This document shows, piece after piece, positions 7,684 through 15,077 of a stretch of 64,000 nt of DNA. Below the pieces are notes generated by a model. It was not told the DNA's origin, searched no databases, and was given only the letters and a program-made list of their open reading frames with translations. Every line of letters begins with the position of its first letter. The first letter of the stretch is position 1. This DNA is from CAYNND01 sp964528735 (GTDB taxonomy: Bacteria; Patescibacteriota; Minisyncoccia; Phycocordibacterales; UBA2100): the NCBI GenBank assembly GCA_964528735.1, contig CAZGUV010000003.1:11885-75884 (forward strand), read 5' to 3'. Made by a program: the position numbers and the translations under genes.

Positions 7684-8127
7684 ATGTCTCTGATTGAGCA
7701 TAAAAAGGCGCACTTGCAGTACGAAATCCTCTCTACATACGAGGCGGGTATTTCGCTCATGGGTACCGAAGTAAAGTCACTCAGAGGTGGCAGGGGCAAA
7801 CTTGAAGGAGGCCGTGTCATCGTCCGTGGCGGTGAAGCGTTTGTAGTCGGGATATCCATCCCTCCCTACCAGCCGAGCAATAGCGGAAAGGGATATGACG
7901 CAGAGCGCCCCCGAAAGCTTCTGTTGAGCCAAAAGGAGCTCCGCCTCATCGCCCAGGCAGAGCAGGAGAAAGGATTGACATGTATCCCACTTTCGTTGTA
8001 TAATAAAGGTTCGTACTTAAAGCTCAAAATCGGTATCGCGAAAGGAAAAAAGAAACACGATACCCGCGCAACGATTCGCGAACGCGAGGAGAAGCGACGC
8101 ACCAGTAAGCTTGAAGGTCGCGGATAA
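7684..8127 (+). CDS. smpB: SsrA-binding protein SmpB
   Basis: 147 aa, the normal length. The OB-fold core begins 'EHKKAHLQYEIL...EAGISLMGTEVKSLR' and carries the conserved G-T-E-V-K-S-L-R strand. The basic C-terminal tail (residues about 115-147, KGKKKHDTRATIRERE) is the helix that enters the decoding site. It binds tmRNA and rescues stalled ribosomes. The start at 7684 is chosen because the TATACT box sits 6 nt upstream and the product then begins like other SmpBs. The tmRNA gene follows 82 bp downstream on the same strand. Confidence 0.97.
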   Translation: MSLIEHKKAHLQYEILSTYEAGISLMGTEVKSLRGGRGKLEGGRVIVRGGEAFVVGISIPPYQPSNSGKGYDAERPRKLLLSQKELRLIAQAEQEKGLTCIPLSLYNKGSYLKLKIGIAKGKKKHDTRATIREREEKRRTSKLEGRG

Positions 8128-8165
8128 TTGTTCTTTGAAAATTTGCATCGGTCATTCGCAGAAAG

Positions 8166-8208
8166 AAGCCTCGCCCAAGGTCCGACCTTGGGTAGTGTGG
8201 CTTTTTTC
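8166..8208 (+). terminator. Intrinsic terminator between smpB and ssrA
   Basis: An inner stem CCCAAGG/CCTTGGG plus outer AGCC/GGCT, then TTTTTT. It ends only 1-2 nt before the mature tmRNA 5' end, so the tmRNA promoter must overlap the hairpin or the hairpin must be read through and removed. Confidence 0.7.
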
Positions 8209-8209
8209 T

Positions 8210-8612
8210 GGGGGTGACCGGTTTCGACAGAGAGATTCGATTGGTAGTGGCGCATGGGTGTTTGATACTACACTCAAAGATCAAAACCTAAGTGCAAACA
8301 AAACTGCACGTGGAGTGGTTTCACCATTCCAGTTCGCATTTGTATAAAGACTGTTGAGCTTTTGCTCCAGTCCGCTTATGCGACCATCGTCGTAGCTGAC
8401 TCCGATACGTTACTCACGGTGTCATAACCAGCCGCAAGGTTGGTCGGATAGTGATGAGGAGCTGTTCCCTACTTCATCATAAAGATATAGAACTCGCACA
8501 CAGTGATTTTGTTTTGCTTCCTACACTGTGCGTTAAACTTCAAGCAATCCTAACCATGTAGATACTTCTATCAATCCTCTTTTGGACGGGAGTTCAACTC
8601 TCCCCACCTCCA
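8210..8612 (+). ncRNA. ssrA: Transfer-messenger RNA (tmRNA)
   Basis: About 403 nt. The 5' end GGGGGTGACCGGTTTCGACA and the 3' end GGAGTTCAACTCTCCCCACCTCCA form the tRNA-like domain; acceptor GGGGGTG pairs with CACCTCC. The resume codon is taken as GCA at 8294, giving the tag ANKTARGVVSPFQFAFV and a TAA stop at 8345-8347. Pseudoknot-type GC stems lie between 8350 and 8480. The tag does not end in the usual ALAA-like motif but in Phe-Ala-Phe-Val. One-piece, not permuted. CCA beyond the discriminator is not encoded. Confidence 0.95.
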
Positions 8613-8620
8613 CAAAAATC

Positions 8621-8645
8621 AAAAAGCACCTCATTGGTGCTTTTT
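8621..8645 (+). terminator. Bidirectional terminator between tmRNA and mntH
   Basis: AAAAAGCACC-TCATT-GGTGCTTTTT, a 10-bp stem with T-runs on both strands, shared by the convergent ssrA (+) and mntH (-). Confidence 0.85.
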
Positions 8646-8667
8646 GATGTGCGGTAAGAACTTATAT

Positions 8668-10017
8668 CTACCCAAAAATACTCCACAACAACCACCCGTT
8701 GAGCCCTGCGATGATTACGCCGATGACCCACGCCCCTGTGGTGAGCACCATCGAGTTCGCAAACTCACCCATAATCCGCTTACTGCTCGTAAACATCAGA
8801 AGTGGAAAGATTGCAAAGGAGAGCTGAATACTCAAGACTACCTGACTCAAGATCAGCAGGTCAGTGACGTTTTCAGCACCGTAGAGTCCGATAAAGACGA
8901 CGGCAGGAACAATCGCAATCAATCGCGTAATCATGCGTCGAAGCCACGGAGCAATCTTGAAGTTCAGGAATCCTTCCATGATGATCTGCCCAGCGAGCGT
9001 GCCCGTAATCGTCGAGTTCTGCCCCGATGCCAAGAGTGCAACACCGAAGAGCACACTTGCGAAACTCACGCCGAGGAGCGGTGAGAGCAATTTGTATGCC
9101 TCCTCAATGTCCGCGACTTGCGTATAGCCCTGAGTATAGAATGTCGCCGCAGCAACAATCAAAATCCCTGCGTTTACAAAAAGCGCGAGTGTGAGTGCAA
9201 AGGTAGAGTCAATCGTCGCGAACTTAATCGCTTCACGCTTCCCTTCCTGTGTCTCTTCATAGTTGCGCGTTTGCACAACTGCTGAGTGCAGGTACAAGTT
9301 GTGCGGCATCACCGTTGCACCGAGAATACCGATTGCGATGTAAAGCATCTCAGGATTGAAGACGAGCTGTGACGTCGGGATAAACCCTGCAAGAAGTGGC
9401 GCAATCGCAGGTGCCGCGATGATAATCTCAGCAAGAAAGATGAGTGCAATCGTCCCAATGAGCACGATGATAAATGCTTCGAGGTAGCGGAAGCCCTTGT
9501 TTTGCAGAAAGAGGATGACGAGTACATCAAGCGCGGTAATGAGCACGCCAATCAGAATCGGAATATTGAAGAGCAAGTAGAGCGCAACTGCCGTACCGAG
9601 CAATTCTGCCAAGTCACAAGCGATAATCATAATCTCAGCCATGAGCCAGAGGAAGACGGCGACCGGCTTTTTGAAATTATCTCGGCACATCTGTGCGAGG
9701 TCACGTCCCGTGACGATACCGAGCTTGAGCGCCAAGTGTTGGAGCACCATCGCAAAGAAGTTTGAGATGAGGATGACCGCAAGGAGTGCGTAGCCGAACT
9801 GCGCACCACCTGCAAGGTCAGTCGCCCAGTTGCCGGGGTCCATGTAGCCGACGGCAACGAGAAATCCCGGACCCATAAAGACCAGAAGCTTTCTGAAGAA
9901 TGAATAATGAGTCGGGACGGGTATTGATTTATGGACCTCGGGAAGACTTGCCTGTTCTGCAGGCGCTTCTGAGCCAATACCCCATCCGAGGTTTTTAAAG
10001 AGTTGTATGTGTGTCAT
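8668..10017 (-). CDS. mntH: Nramp-family divalent metal transporter (Mn2+/Fe2+)
   Basis: 449 aa with about 11 membrane segments. The family metal-binding motifs are intact: D60-P-G-N63 in TM1 and M238-P-H240-N in TM6. It uses the proton gradient to import Mn2+ or Fe2+ across the inner membrane. It is the second gene of a two-gene unit with the DtxR-type regulator mntR, 23 bp upstream. The regulator pairing makes Mn2+ the more likely substrate; that choice is inference. Confidence 0.94.
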   Translation of the reverse strand: MTHIQLFKNLGWGIGSEAPAEQASLPEVHKSIPVPTHYSFFRKLLVFMGPGFLVAVGYMDPGNWATDLAGGAQFGYALLAVILISNFFAMVLQHLALKLGIVTGRDLAQMCRDNFKKPVAVFLWLMAEIMIIACDLAELLGTAVALYLLFNIPILIGVLITALDVLVILFLQNKGFRYLEAFIIVLIGTIALIFLAEIIIAAPAIAPLLAGFIPTSQLVFNPEMLYIAIGILGATVMPHNLYLHSAVVQTRNYEETQEGKREAIKFATIDSTFALTLALFVNAGILIVAAATFYTQGYTQVADIEEAYKLLSPLLGVSFASVLFGVALLASGQNSTITGTLAGQIIMEGFLNFKIAPWLRRMITRLIAIVPAVVFIGLYGAENVTDLLILSQVVLSIQLSFAIFPLLMFTSSKRIMGEFANSMVLTTGAWVIGVIIAGLNGWLLWSIFG

Positions 10018-10040
10018 ACGAATACTACTAAGTGAATAAA

Positions 10041-10469
10041 TTACAATTGTGGAATAGTTGAACCGTGCGGATCACGTTTTGGATTTCCTAGGAATCGTGC
10101 GAGACGCTTGATGACATCATCACTACATGCATGTTCGAGCTTTTCTGCTTCTTCGTGAATTCTGTGTTTTGGTACATGGAGTATGTCGTGGAGAAATACT
10201 TCGATGATGCGATGTTTTGAAGTGAGCACCTTTCCGATGCGTATCCCTCGTGCGGTGAGCTGTACCTGTCCGTAGTGCTGTGACTCGACGAGCCCTTTTT
10301 CTTCGAGCTCATTGATACGCTCTGAGACGGTAGACTTACTGAGCTTGAGCCGCTTCGCGATGTCAGTCACCCCCACCCGAGCTTCAGCGATGCTCAAAAT
10401 ATAGATAGCCCTGACGTAGTCCTCTTTCGTCGCTGTTATCAGAGCTTTTCGCTTTGATTTTGTTCGCAT
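10041..10469 (-). CDS. mntR: DtxR/MntR-family metal-dependent repressor
   Basis: 142 aa. The N-terminal winged helix-turn-helix (VTDIAKRLKLSKSTVSERINELEEKGLV, given here only to show the recognition helix) is followed by the dimerisation/metal domain with 'HRIIEVFLHDILHVPKHRIHEEAEKLEH', containing the expected His/Glu ligands. There is no C-terminal SH3-like domain, so it is MntR- rather than DtxR-length. It is predicted to repress mntR-mntH when Mn2+ is replete. A palindrome covers its own start codon, suggesting autoregulation. Confidence 0.92.
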   Translation of the reverse strand: MRTKSKRKALITATKEDYVRAIYILSIAEARVGVTDIAKRLKLSKSTVSERINELEEKGLVESQHYGQVQLTARGIRIGKVLTSKHRIIEVFLHDILHVPKHRIHEEAEKLEHACSDDVIKRLARFLGNPKRDPHGSTIPQL

Positions 10470-10483
10470 ATACGAACATTATA
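10461..10483 (-). promoter_or_regulatory. mntR promoter with overlapping palindromic operator
   Basis: TATAAT (10478-10483) lies 8 nt from the mntR ATG. The palindrome TGTTCG-CATATA-CGAACA (10461-10478) spans the transcription and translation start. Placement and symmetry suggest an MntR operator; binding is not shown. Confidence 0.6.
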
Positions 10484-10490
10484 CGATATG

Positions 10491-10520
10491 CAAAAAAAAG
10501 CAAGGGGGCACTGCCTCCTC
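10491..10520 (-). terminator. Possible terminator downstream of the 97-aa gene
   Basis: On the minus strand GGAGGCA-G-TGCCCCC (one mismatch) is followed by TTGCTTTTTTTTG, between the 97-aa gene and mntR. Confidence 0.4.
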
Positions 10521-10542
10521 CTCTGTATCTCTCAGGTGTGAG

Positions 10543-10836
10543 TTACACGCGCTTTTTTCGAACCGCAAAACCCTTATTGTCTGACCGCTGGAGCGCAAGA
10601 AATATCGCAGGACCCATCGCAAGCCAGTTGTCTGCCTGTAGAGTCTCATCGTTTGTCGACGGCTCAAGTGGTTTTATCACCAACGGAAAATCCATACTCT
10701 TAAAACGGTCCTGGATTGGATCGAGGAGACGGTTTAGAAATGACTCTTCGGTTTCCCCTTCTGTCGCCTGCAACGTAATAATGAGTGACTCGTCAGGGGT
10801 ATCATTTCCCTGCGAAGCGGTCGGTTGTTCGTTCAT
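10543..10836 (-). CDS. Small hypothetical protein
   Basis: 97 aa beginning MNEQPTASQGND; no family recognised. The ATG at 10836 is preceded at exactly 6 nt by TATACT (10843-10848), so the longer frame to 10992 is rejected. It is acidic at the N-terminus and ends in the basic cluster VRKKRV. It has no signal peptide or membrane helix. A single-gene transcription unit, divergent from the 60-aa membrane protein gene at 10955. Confidence 0.6.
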   Translation of the reverse strand: MNEQPTASQGNDTPDESLIITLQATEGETEESFLNRLLDPIQDRFKSMDFPLVIKPLEPSTNDETLQADNWLAMGPAIFLALQRSDNKGFAVRKKRV

Positions 10837-10842
10837 TCGATA

Positions 10843-10848
10843 AGTATA
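10843..10848 (-). promoter_or_regulatory. -10 box of the 97-aa gene (leaderless type)
   Basis: TATACT exactly 6 nt before the ATG at 10836, read on the minus strand. Confidence 0.6.
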
Positions 10849-10883
10849 CACCTCCTGCATCGTTACAACAGCCTTGCCCAACC

Positions 10884-10912
10884 TTGCGCATCTATGCACC
10901 TTTATGTACAGT
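10884..10912 (+). promoter_or_regulatory. Promoter of the 60-aa membrane protein gene
   Basis: TTGCGC (10884-10889), a 17-bp spacer, and TACAGT (10907-10912). It predicts a leader of about 35 nt that carries AGGAG at 10946-10950. Confidence 0.55.
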
Positions 10913-10954
10913 CCAGTCGTTCTACGGGGCGTCTGTGGAACAGAAAGGAGTATG

Positions 10955-11137
10955 ATGAAGCAGGTCTTGATCTGCGGAACATTTGGACTCATATGCAGTG
11001 CAGTAGGAGCATACGTCGCATTCGACCCGGAAGCGCACGCTGGTGTTCAACTACTTCACTTCATACTGAAAGAGTCAATTGCTGGACTCGTGATCGGCAC
11101 AGTCGGCGGTGGAGCCGCATGGTACGTATCACGGTGA
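10955..11137 (+). CDS. Small two-helix membrane protein
   Basis: 60 aa with two hydrophobic stretches separated by a short loop (FDPEAHAGVQ): KQVLICGTFGLICSAVGAYVAF and IAGLVIGTVGGGAAWYV. AGGAG ends 4 nt before this ATG; an adjacent ATG at 10952 is the alternative start. It has a conventional -35/-10 promoter and its own terminator. Function unknown; the size resembles small membrane modulators or holin-like peptides, but nothing specific supports that. Confidence 0.65.
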   Translation: MKQVLICGTFGLICSAVGAYVAFDPEAHAGVQLLHFILKESIAGLVIGTVGGGAAWYVSR

Positions 11138-11147
11138 TGGCATGACG

Positions 11148-11182
11148 GTGCTGGCGATGCAACACTCGCCAGTACTTTTTTT
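11148..11182 (+). terminator. Intrinsic terminator
   Basis: GTGCTGGCG/CGCCAGTAC stem (one G-U pair) followed by TTTTTTT, ending the 60-aa gene transcript. Confidence 0.8.
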
Positions 11183-11194
11183 ATTGGAAATTGC

Positions 11195-11200
11195 TATACT
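11195..11200 (+). promoter_or_regulatory. -10 box of the DUF333-MliC gene
   Basis: TGCTATACT-like extended -10 (hexamer TATACT) 7 nt before the ATG at 11208. Confidence 0.55.
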
Positions 11201-11207
11201 CGTGCCC

Positions 11208-11732
11208 ATGTCTACAAAAACACTCACCTACGCACTTATTGCGCTTATCGTTGTCGCTGTTGCAATCAACTTCGCATTGACTGATGCACCAGCCACACGA
11301 CCGACACTCACCACTGGCGGAGGTGTCGCGAAAGCAAATCCGGCATCAGTATTTTGCGTTGATAACGGTGGAACACTATCACTCAACAGTAGTGATGATG
11401 GTGTGACGGGAACATGTACCTTCCCTTCGGGTGAGCAATGCGAAGAGTGGGCACTCTTTCGTGGCGAATGTGACATCGAAGGTGTGAGTAAGCATGTCAT
11501 CTACAGTAATGGAGCGCAAACGGTGCACGCTATCTACCGCGGGAAACATAACACCGTGTTGGTCAATGCGCCTGAAATAAATATTGATAACATGCTCGTG
11601 GTGCCAGCAGTGAGCGCGAGTGGTGCTCGATACGAATCAGCGGACAAACGGACCGAGTTTTGGGAACATCAGGGTGAATTGACCCTATCGGTTGATGGCG
11701 AGCAACGTTTTGTTGGGAAACTCGTGGAATAA
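11208..11732 (+). CDS. Membrane-anchored DUF333 + MliC-like (lysozyme-inhibitor) protein
   Basis: 174 aa from the ATG at 11208, after the -10 box; the upstream ATG at 11109 is inside the previous gene and terminator. Residues 5-23 form a membrane anchor or uncleaved signal. Residues about 44-90 are a DUF333 domain: 'NPASVFCVDNGGTL...CTFPSGEQCEEWALFRGEC' with the paired Cys and W-A-F-R-G-E-C type ending. Residues about 95-174 resemble MliC/C-type lysozyme inhibitor, with the diagnostic 'SASGARYES' and 'TEFWEHQGELTL' strands. The predicted role is extracytoplasmic, possibly protecting against host lysozyme. That function is inferred from the family. Confidence 0.78.
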   Translation: MSTKTLTYALIALIVVAVAINFALTDAPATRPTLTTGGGVAKANPASVFCVDNGGTLSLNSSDDGVTGTCTFPSGEQCEEWALFRGECDIEGVSKHVIYSNGAQTVHAIYRGKHNTVLVNAPEINIDNMLVVPAVSASGARYESADKRTEFWEHQGELTLSVDGEQRFVGKLVE

Positions 11733-11742
11733 ATAATCACGG

Positions 11743-11748
11743 TATACT
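11743..11748 (+). promoter_or_regulatory. -10 box of the sigma-factor gene (leaderless type)
   Basis: TATACT exactly 6 nt before the ATG at 11755. Confidence 0.65.
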
Positions 11749-11754
11749 TACTCT

Positions 11755-13212
11755 ATGTCGAGTGGAGAGGGTCTACGAAAAACAACACGAGAGAAAAACT
11801 ACGAATCCCCTTTTGATGCACTCGAAAAAGATTTTCGGTATGTAAGTGCGGTGTACCTCGCCCGCGAAGCGGGCGCGCAAGAGCCTCATATCGTTTCACT
11901 CCTGCAAAAGATGGGTATACCTATCGAACGAAAGGAGGCTGTCGCACAACGAGCGCATTTTGTTTCGGGAAGTCGAGATGGGTACCACGCATTTTTGCAA
12001 AAGGCCTTTGCCTCAGTACCTGCAGAACAGCAGGCCGAGATGCGCACTGTTGTTGATTTGTTTATGCGCGCTGAAGCTCCTGAAAAATACTGGCGATACG
12101 AAGTCGGCGCGCGAGTCATTGCGTACACACTCATACACGCTGGTATGCCACTCCCTGTGGTGAGCTCAGCACTCACTCGTCATCTCGGTGGAACAGTCAA
12201 ATCAACTACGATTCGTGAAGTACTCAAGCATGTCGGGAGAGAAACACTCCTTGAACAACTTTCTCAGGGTATCGAGTCTTCGATAGCTGAAACTGACGCT
12301 ACTCTTTTAGTAGAAACAGCTCGACGCATGGCGCGCAATGAAAAGCGTGAGTCCATTCGATACAGATCACAGTGGAACAAAGACAAACGGTGTCGTGCCT
12401 ATGTCTTACGACTCGGCGAAGGCGGGATGTCACCTCAAGGAATCGCCCTTGCAGTGCGTAAAACATTTCGCATTAAAGTCCCTGTCGTTACCATCAAATT
12501 TTTTGTTCGCTCTCACCCACCATTTCCCCATCTTGATGAACGTGACCGAGCATGGGTTGAAGAAAAACTTACCGGCGCTCATGAGGCATACGCAGAGACA
12601 AAGCGTAGACACTACAAGCGCGGTGCATCACTTCGGCTTGAACGGACTCTGACTGGCGACGCACTCACGCGATACACCGAAGCAAAGCTCAAGCAGATAC
12701 AAAAGGAAGAGGCTGCACTGTATAGCGAATACGCCCCTCGCTTGAGACGCTTTGCAATGAAACTTGACCCTCGGCGTGCAGAGGATATGACCCAAGAAAG
12801 TTTTGTCAGACTATTTACACATCTGAGAAACAATAGCCTCGAGCTGTGGTCTCACGTAAGCCCCTTTCAACTTCTTGCGACTATATGCAAAAATCTCGTG
12901 CGAGATGCAGCACGCCGACCTATAACTAAAAACACTATTTCAAATGATGAAGTCATTGACCGATTTGAATCTCCGACACAATCGACTGATGAGCTTGTCT
13001 CAGAACATCTCGCTGCACTTGAAGTGCGGAGTGCTCTACTCGCACTCCCTGAAGAATTGCGGATCATAGCAAAACTAAAATATCTTGAAGGTCTGACTGA
13101 GTCTGAGGTATCGCATATACTTTCAATACCACTCGGCACCGTAAAATCGCGCTGGAGAGTTGCAGCGACTCTGCTACGCGAACGACTGAAGGACTACAAC
13201 GACTTTGATTAG
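11755..13212 (+). CDS. Sigma-70-like factor with a long helix-turn-helix-rich N-terminal region
   Basis: 485 aa. The C-terminal about 165 residues form an ECF-type sigma factor: region 2 (AEDMTQESFVRLFTHLRN...SPFQLLATICKNLVRD) and region 4 (LPEELRIIAKLKYLEGLTESEVSHILSIPLGTVKSR). The first 300 residues contain three similar helical units near 28-60, 118-160 and 222-258. Each has an 'A-x-E/G-G-x-x-x-x-x-I/V' turn followed by a second helix, resembling homeodomain-like or MarR-like HTH repeats. ECF sigmas are normally about 190 aa, so this is a large extension. It may sense a signal or contact DNA at several sites. No anti-sigma gene is adjacent. Its stop overlaps the convergent gene by 4 bp. 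Confidence 0.8.
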   Translation: MSSGEGLRKTTREKNYESPFDALEKDFRYVSAVYLAREAGAQEPHIVSLLQKMGIPIERKEAVAQRAHFVSGSRDGYHAFLQKAFASVPAEQQAEMRTVVDLFMRAEAPEKYWRYEVGARVIAYTLIHAGMPLPVVSSALTRHLGGTVKSTTIREVLKHVGRETLLEQLSQGIESSIAETDATLLVETARRMARNEKRESIRYRSQWNKDKRCRAYVLRLGEGGMSPQGIALAVRKTFRIKVPVVTIKFFVRSHPPFPHLDERDRAWVEEKLTGAHEAYAETKRRHYKRGASLRLERTLTGDALTRYTEAKLKQIQKEEAALYSEYAPRLRRFAMKLDPRRAEDMTQESFVRLFTHLRNNSLELWSHVSPFQLLATICKNLVRDAARRPITKNTISNDEVIDRFESPTQSTDELVSEHLAALEVRSALLALPEELRIIAKLKYLEGLTESEVSHILSIPLGTVKSRWRVAATLLRERLKDYNDFD

Positions 13213-14669
13213 AATCCAAAGAAGTAGCCGAACCAACTCCAGAGACCACCAGCACTCTGTGATGCAGACGCTGTTTGCGACTGCGCAGGGGTTGGGTGAG
13301 GTATTTGAGGTGGAGGCACTTCCTTTGGCTTTTGTGCTACAGGTTTTGGTTTTTTAATATTTTTTGCCACAGGTTTTGGCTTTGGTTTGTCTTGGACTTG
13401 TGACCCTGATGTCGTGCCTCCTGCTGATCTCCCAGTACCTGCGTTTGCAAATTGTGTCGTATCGCTTGGTGGAGTCGATTGGCCGAACAGAACTCGACTT
13501 CCGTCTCCAGGTTGTGGACCGCTCGGCGCCATCGTAACCGTACTTGATGTACTTCCAGAATTTGAAGTTACAGACGAGAGAGGTCCATTGCCACCACCAC
13601 CCGCCTGAGGTTCGGTAATGATAAATGTCGAAATACTGTGATATATGGTATGTCCTGCAGAATCAGTTGCTGAGAAGAAACATAGTTGTGAATCTTCCTC
13701 ATCACGACCCTTGATTAAATCGCCACTAACGGGGATTAGTGCGGTGCCTTCTGTTTCTCGAAGCCATACCCGTCGCAGTGAATAGGTACCCGGAGTAAGT
13801 GGATTGAATGTCACTGTTGTTACACCTGCAGGAAGTGATGTTGGTGTAGCAACGCCACATGGTCCGAAATAATTGAGCGTCACTGGTTCGCTCGAAGAGA
13901 TTGAAAGCGACGGTGTTGTGTTTGAACTTGGTGTTGCAACAGGTACGACGATGTGTACATCCGGCTTCGTCGTGTCGTATGTGAATGTAATGATTGTGCC
14001 TTCCTCTACTGAGGGGGTGCTTGCATTACCAAGGTCATCAGTGCCAATTACTGCAAATGTGTACACGCCGTCGGTGGTGAGTGTCGGCCTATAAATAGTC
14101 GTCAGGTCACCTTCCAAACGAACGCAGGGCACAAATGTCGCCCCGACTAAAGATGAACCCTCTACGAATGCGCACGTAAAGGTTGCCGAGCTATCAAAAC
14201 TAGTGATTTCAAACTGAACTGGATTTGAAGTGACTGAGTTATTTGATGGTGAATTAGAGACATTGACAAGAGGAGGTTCAGCATCAAAACGGACAACAGC
14301 TTCTAGTGCTGTCGAAGTAAATGTGTTCCCCGCTATATCCGCCACACTTCCATCTTTTAGGTGCACGCGATGGCCGCCCGTAGTTCCATTGACAGAAAAT
14401 GTATATACGCTCGGGCTTACTATGGTTAGATCTGAGAATGTAAGTGATTCTGGAGCAATGTTTTCCAGATCACTCAAATCAAAACCAGTAACGTCCTCAG
14501 AAAACGTCAGCGTCACAGTGTACGGAGCATTTGTCTCTGGTACAGAAGGAACTATCGAAACAACGGTTGGTGGTGTTGTATCCACAACAGGCTCTGGTGG
14601 AATATCTATCGCGTGAGCAGTGCTCCCAATAAAACTGATAACGATGAGTAGCAATAACGTTTTGTACAT
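13209..14669 (-). CDS. Secreted protein with Ig-like repeats and Pro/Lys-rich tail
   Basis: 486 aa. Residues 1-20 are a signal peptide (MYKTLLLLIVISFIGSTAHA). At least three bacterial Ig-like/Big-type strands follow: 'TPPTVVSIVPS...VTLTFSEDVTGF' and two 'DTTKP/DAEPP' repeats, a layout common in SbsA-Ig adhesins. The last 120 residues are low complexity (PKPKPVAKNIKKPKPVAQKPKE), ending with a short hydrophobic aromatic stretch (GLWSWFGYFFGF) that may act as an anchor. Predicted cell-surface protein. A TAGCAT box sits 6 nt before the ATG. Confidence 0.75.
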   Translation of the reverse strand: MYKTLLLLIVISFIGSTAHAIDIPPEPVVDTTPPTVVSIVPSVPETNAPYTVTLTFSEDVTGFDLSDLENIAPESLTFSDLTIVSPSVYTFSVNGTTGGHRVHLKDGSVADIAGNTFTSTALEAVVRFDAEPPLVNVSNSPSNNSVTSNPVQFEITSFDSSATFTCAFVEGSSLVGATFVPCVRLEGDLTTIYRPTLTTDGVYTFAVIGTDDLGNASTPSVEEGTIITFTYDTTKPDVHIVVPVATPSSNTTPSLSISSSEPVTLNYFGPCGVATPTSLPAGVTTVTFNPLTPGTYSLRRVWLRETEGTALIPVSGDLIKGRDEEDSQLCFFSATDSAGHTIYHSISTFIITEPQAGGGGNGPLSSVTSNSGSTSSTVTMAPSGPQPGDGSRVLFGQSTPPSDTTQFANAGTGRSAGGTTSGSQVQDKPKPKPVAKNIKKPKPVAQKPKEVPPPQIPHPTPAQSQTASASQSAGGLWSWFGYFFGF

Positions 14670-14675
14670 TGCCGT

Positions 14676-14681
14676 ATGCTA
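14676..14681 (-). promoter_or_regulatory. -10 box of the Ig-like protein gene (leaderless type)
   Basis: TAGCAT on the minus strand, 6 nt before the ATG at 14669. Confidence 0.5.
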
Positions 14682-14715
14682 GCCCACGATGCAGCACTCC
14701 AGCAAGTCCCCATCA

Positions 14716-14724
14716 TGGTACAAT
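14716..14724 (+). promoter_or_regulatory. Extended -10 of the holin-IV-like gene
   Basis: TGGTACAAT, 5 nt before the ATG at 14730, selects that start over the upstream ATGs. Confidence 0.55.
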
Positions 14725-14729
14725 ATGGT

Positions 14730-15077
14730 ATGCCTTTTCTCGCGTCATTCGTATTGAAAATTGTACTTATTGCGGGAGCAATAATGCTCACTATCACCTA
14801 TGTCCCCGGTATTGCGGTGCACGGAGGGTACGTGACACTCGCTCTCGTTGCGCTACTCTGGACCGCTCTCATTACTGTCATCAGGCCAGTACTTAAAATC
14901 GTGGCGCTCCCTTTTTCCCTTCTCACCTTTGGACTTTCATCAGTCATCATTAATGCTCTTTTGTTTTGGATGATGACGCAGGTCGTCCCTGGATTTACTG
15001 TTGATGGCATTATCCCGGTACTCTTCGGCTCATTTGTGCTCGCCGTGTGTACATGGTTTATTACACTCTTTTTCTAG
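14730..15077 (+). CDS. Phage holin family 4 / YvlD-like membrane protein
   Basis: 115 aa with four hydrophobic segments. The conserved block 'AVHGGYVTLALVALLWTALITVIRPVLKIVALPFSLLTFGLSSVIINALLFW' shows the N-x-x-(I/L)-R-P...L-P-(I/F)-x-x-x-T-x-G-L pattern of the family (positions about 38-85). Despite the name, most members are ordinary chromosomal inner-membrane proteins and no phage genes are near. It ends 1 bp before the 3' end of a convergent gene. Confidence 0.85.
   Translation: MPFLASFVLKIVLIAGAIMLTITYVPGIAVHGGYVTLALVALLWTALITVIRPVLKIVALPFSLLTFGLSSVIINALLFWMMTQVVPGFTVDGIIPVLFGSFVLAVCTWFITLFF

Noticed and set aside
8024..8284. Antisense frames over smpB 3' end and tmRNA
   Set aside because: They run through the terminator and the tmRNA acceptor stem; explained by the RNA gene.
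14730..15077. Prophage remnant because of the holin-family protein
   Set aside because: No lysin, capsid, integrase or att repeats nearby; this family is mostly chromosomal.
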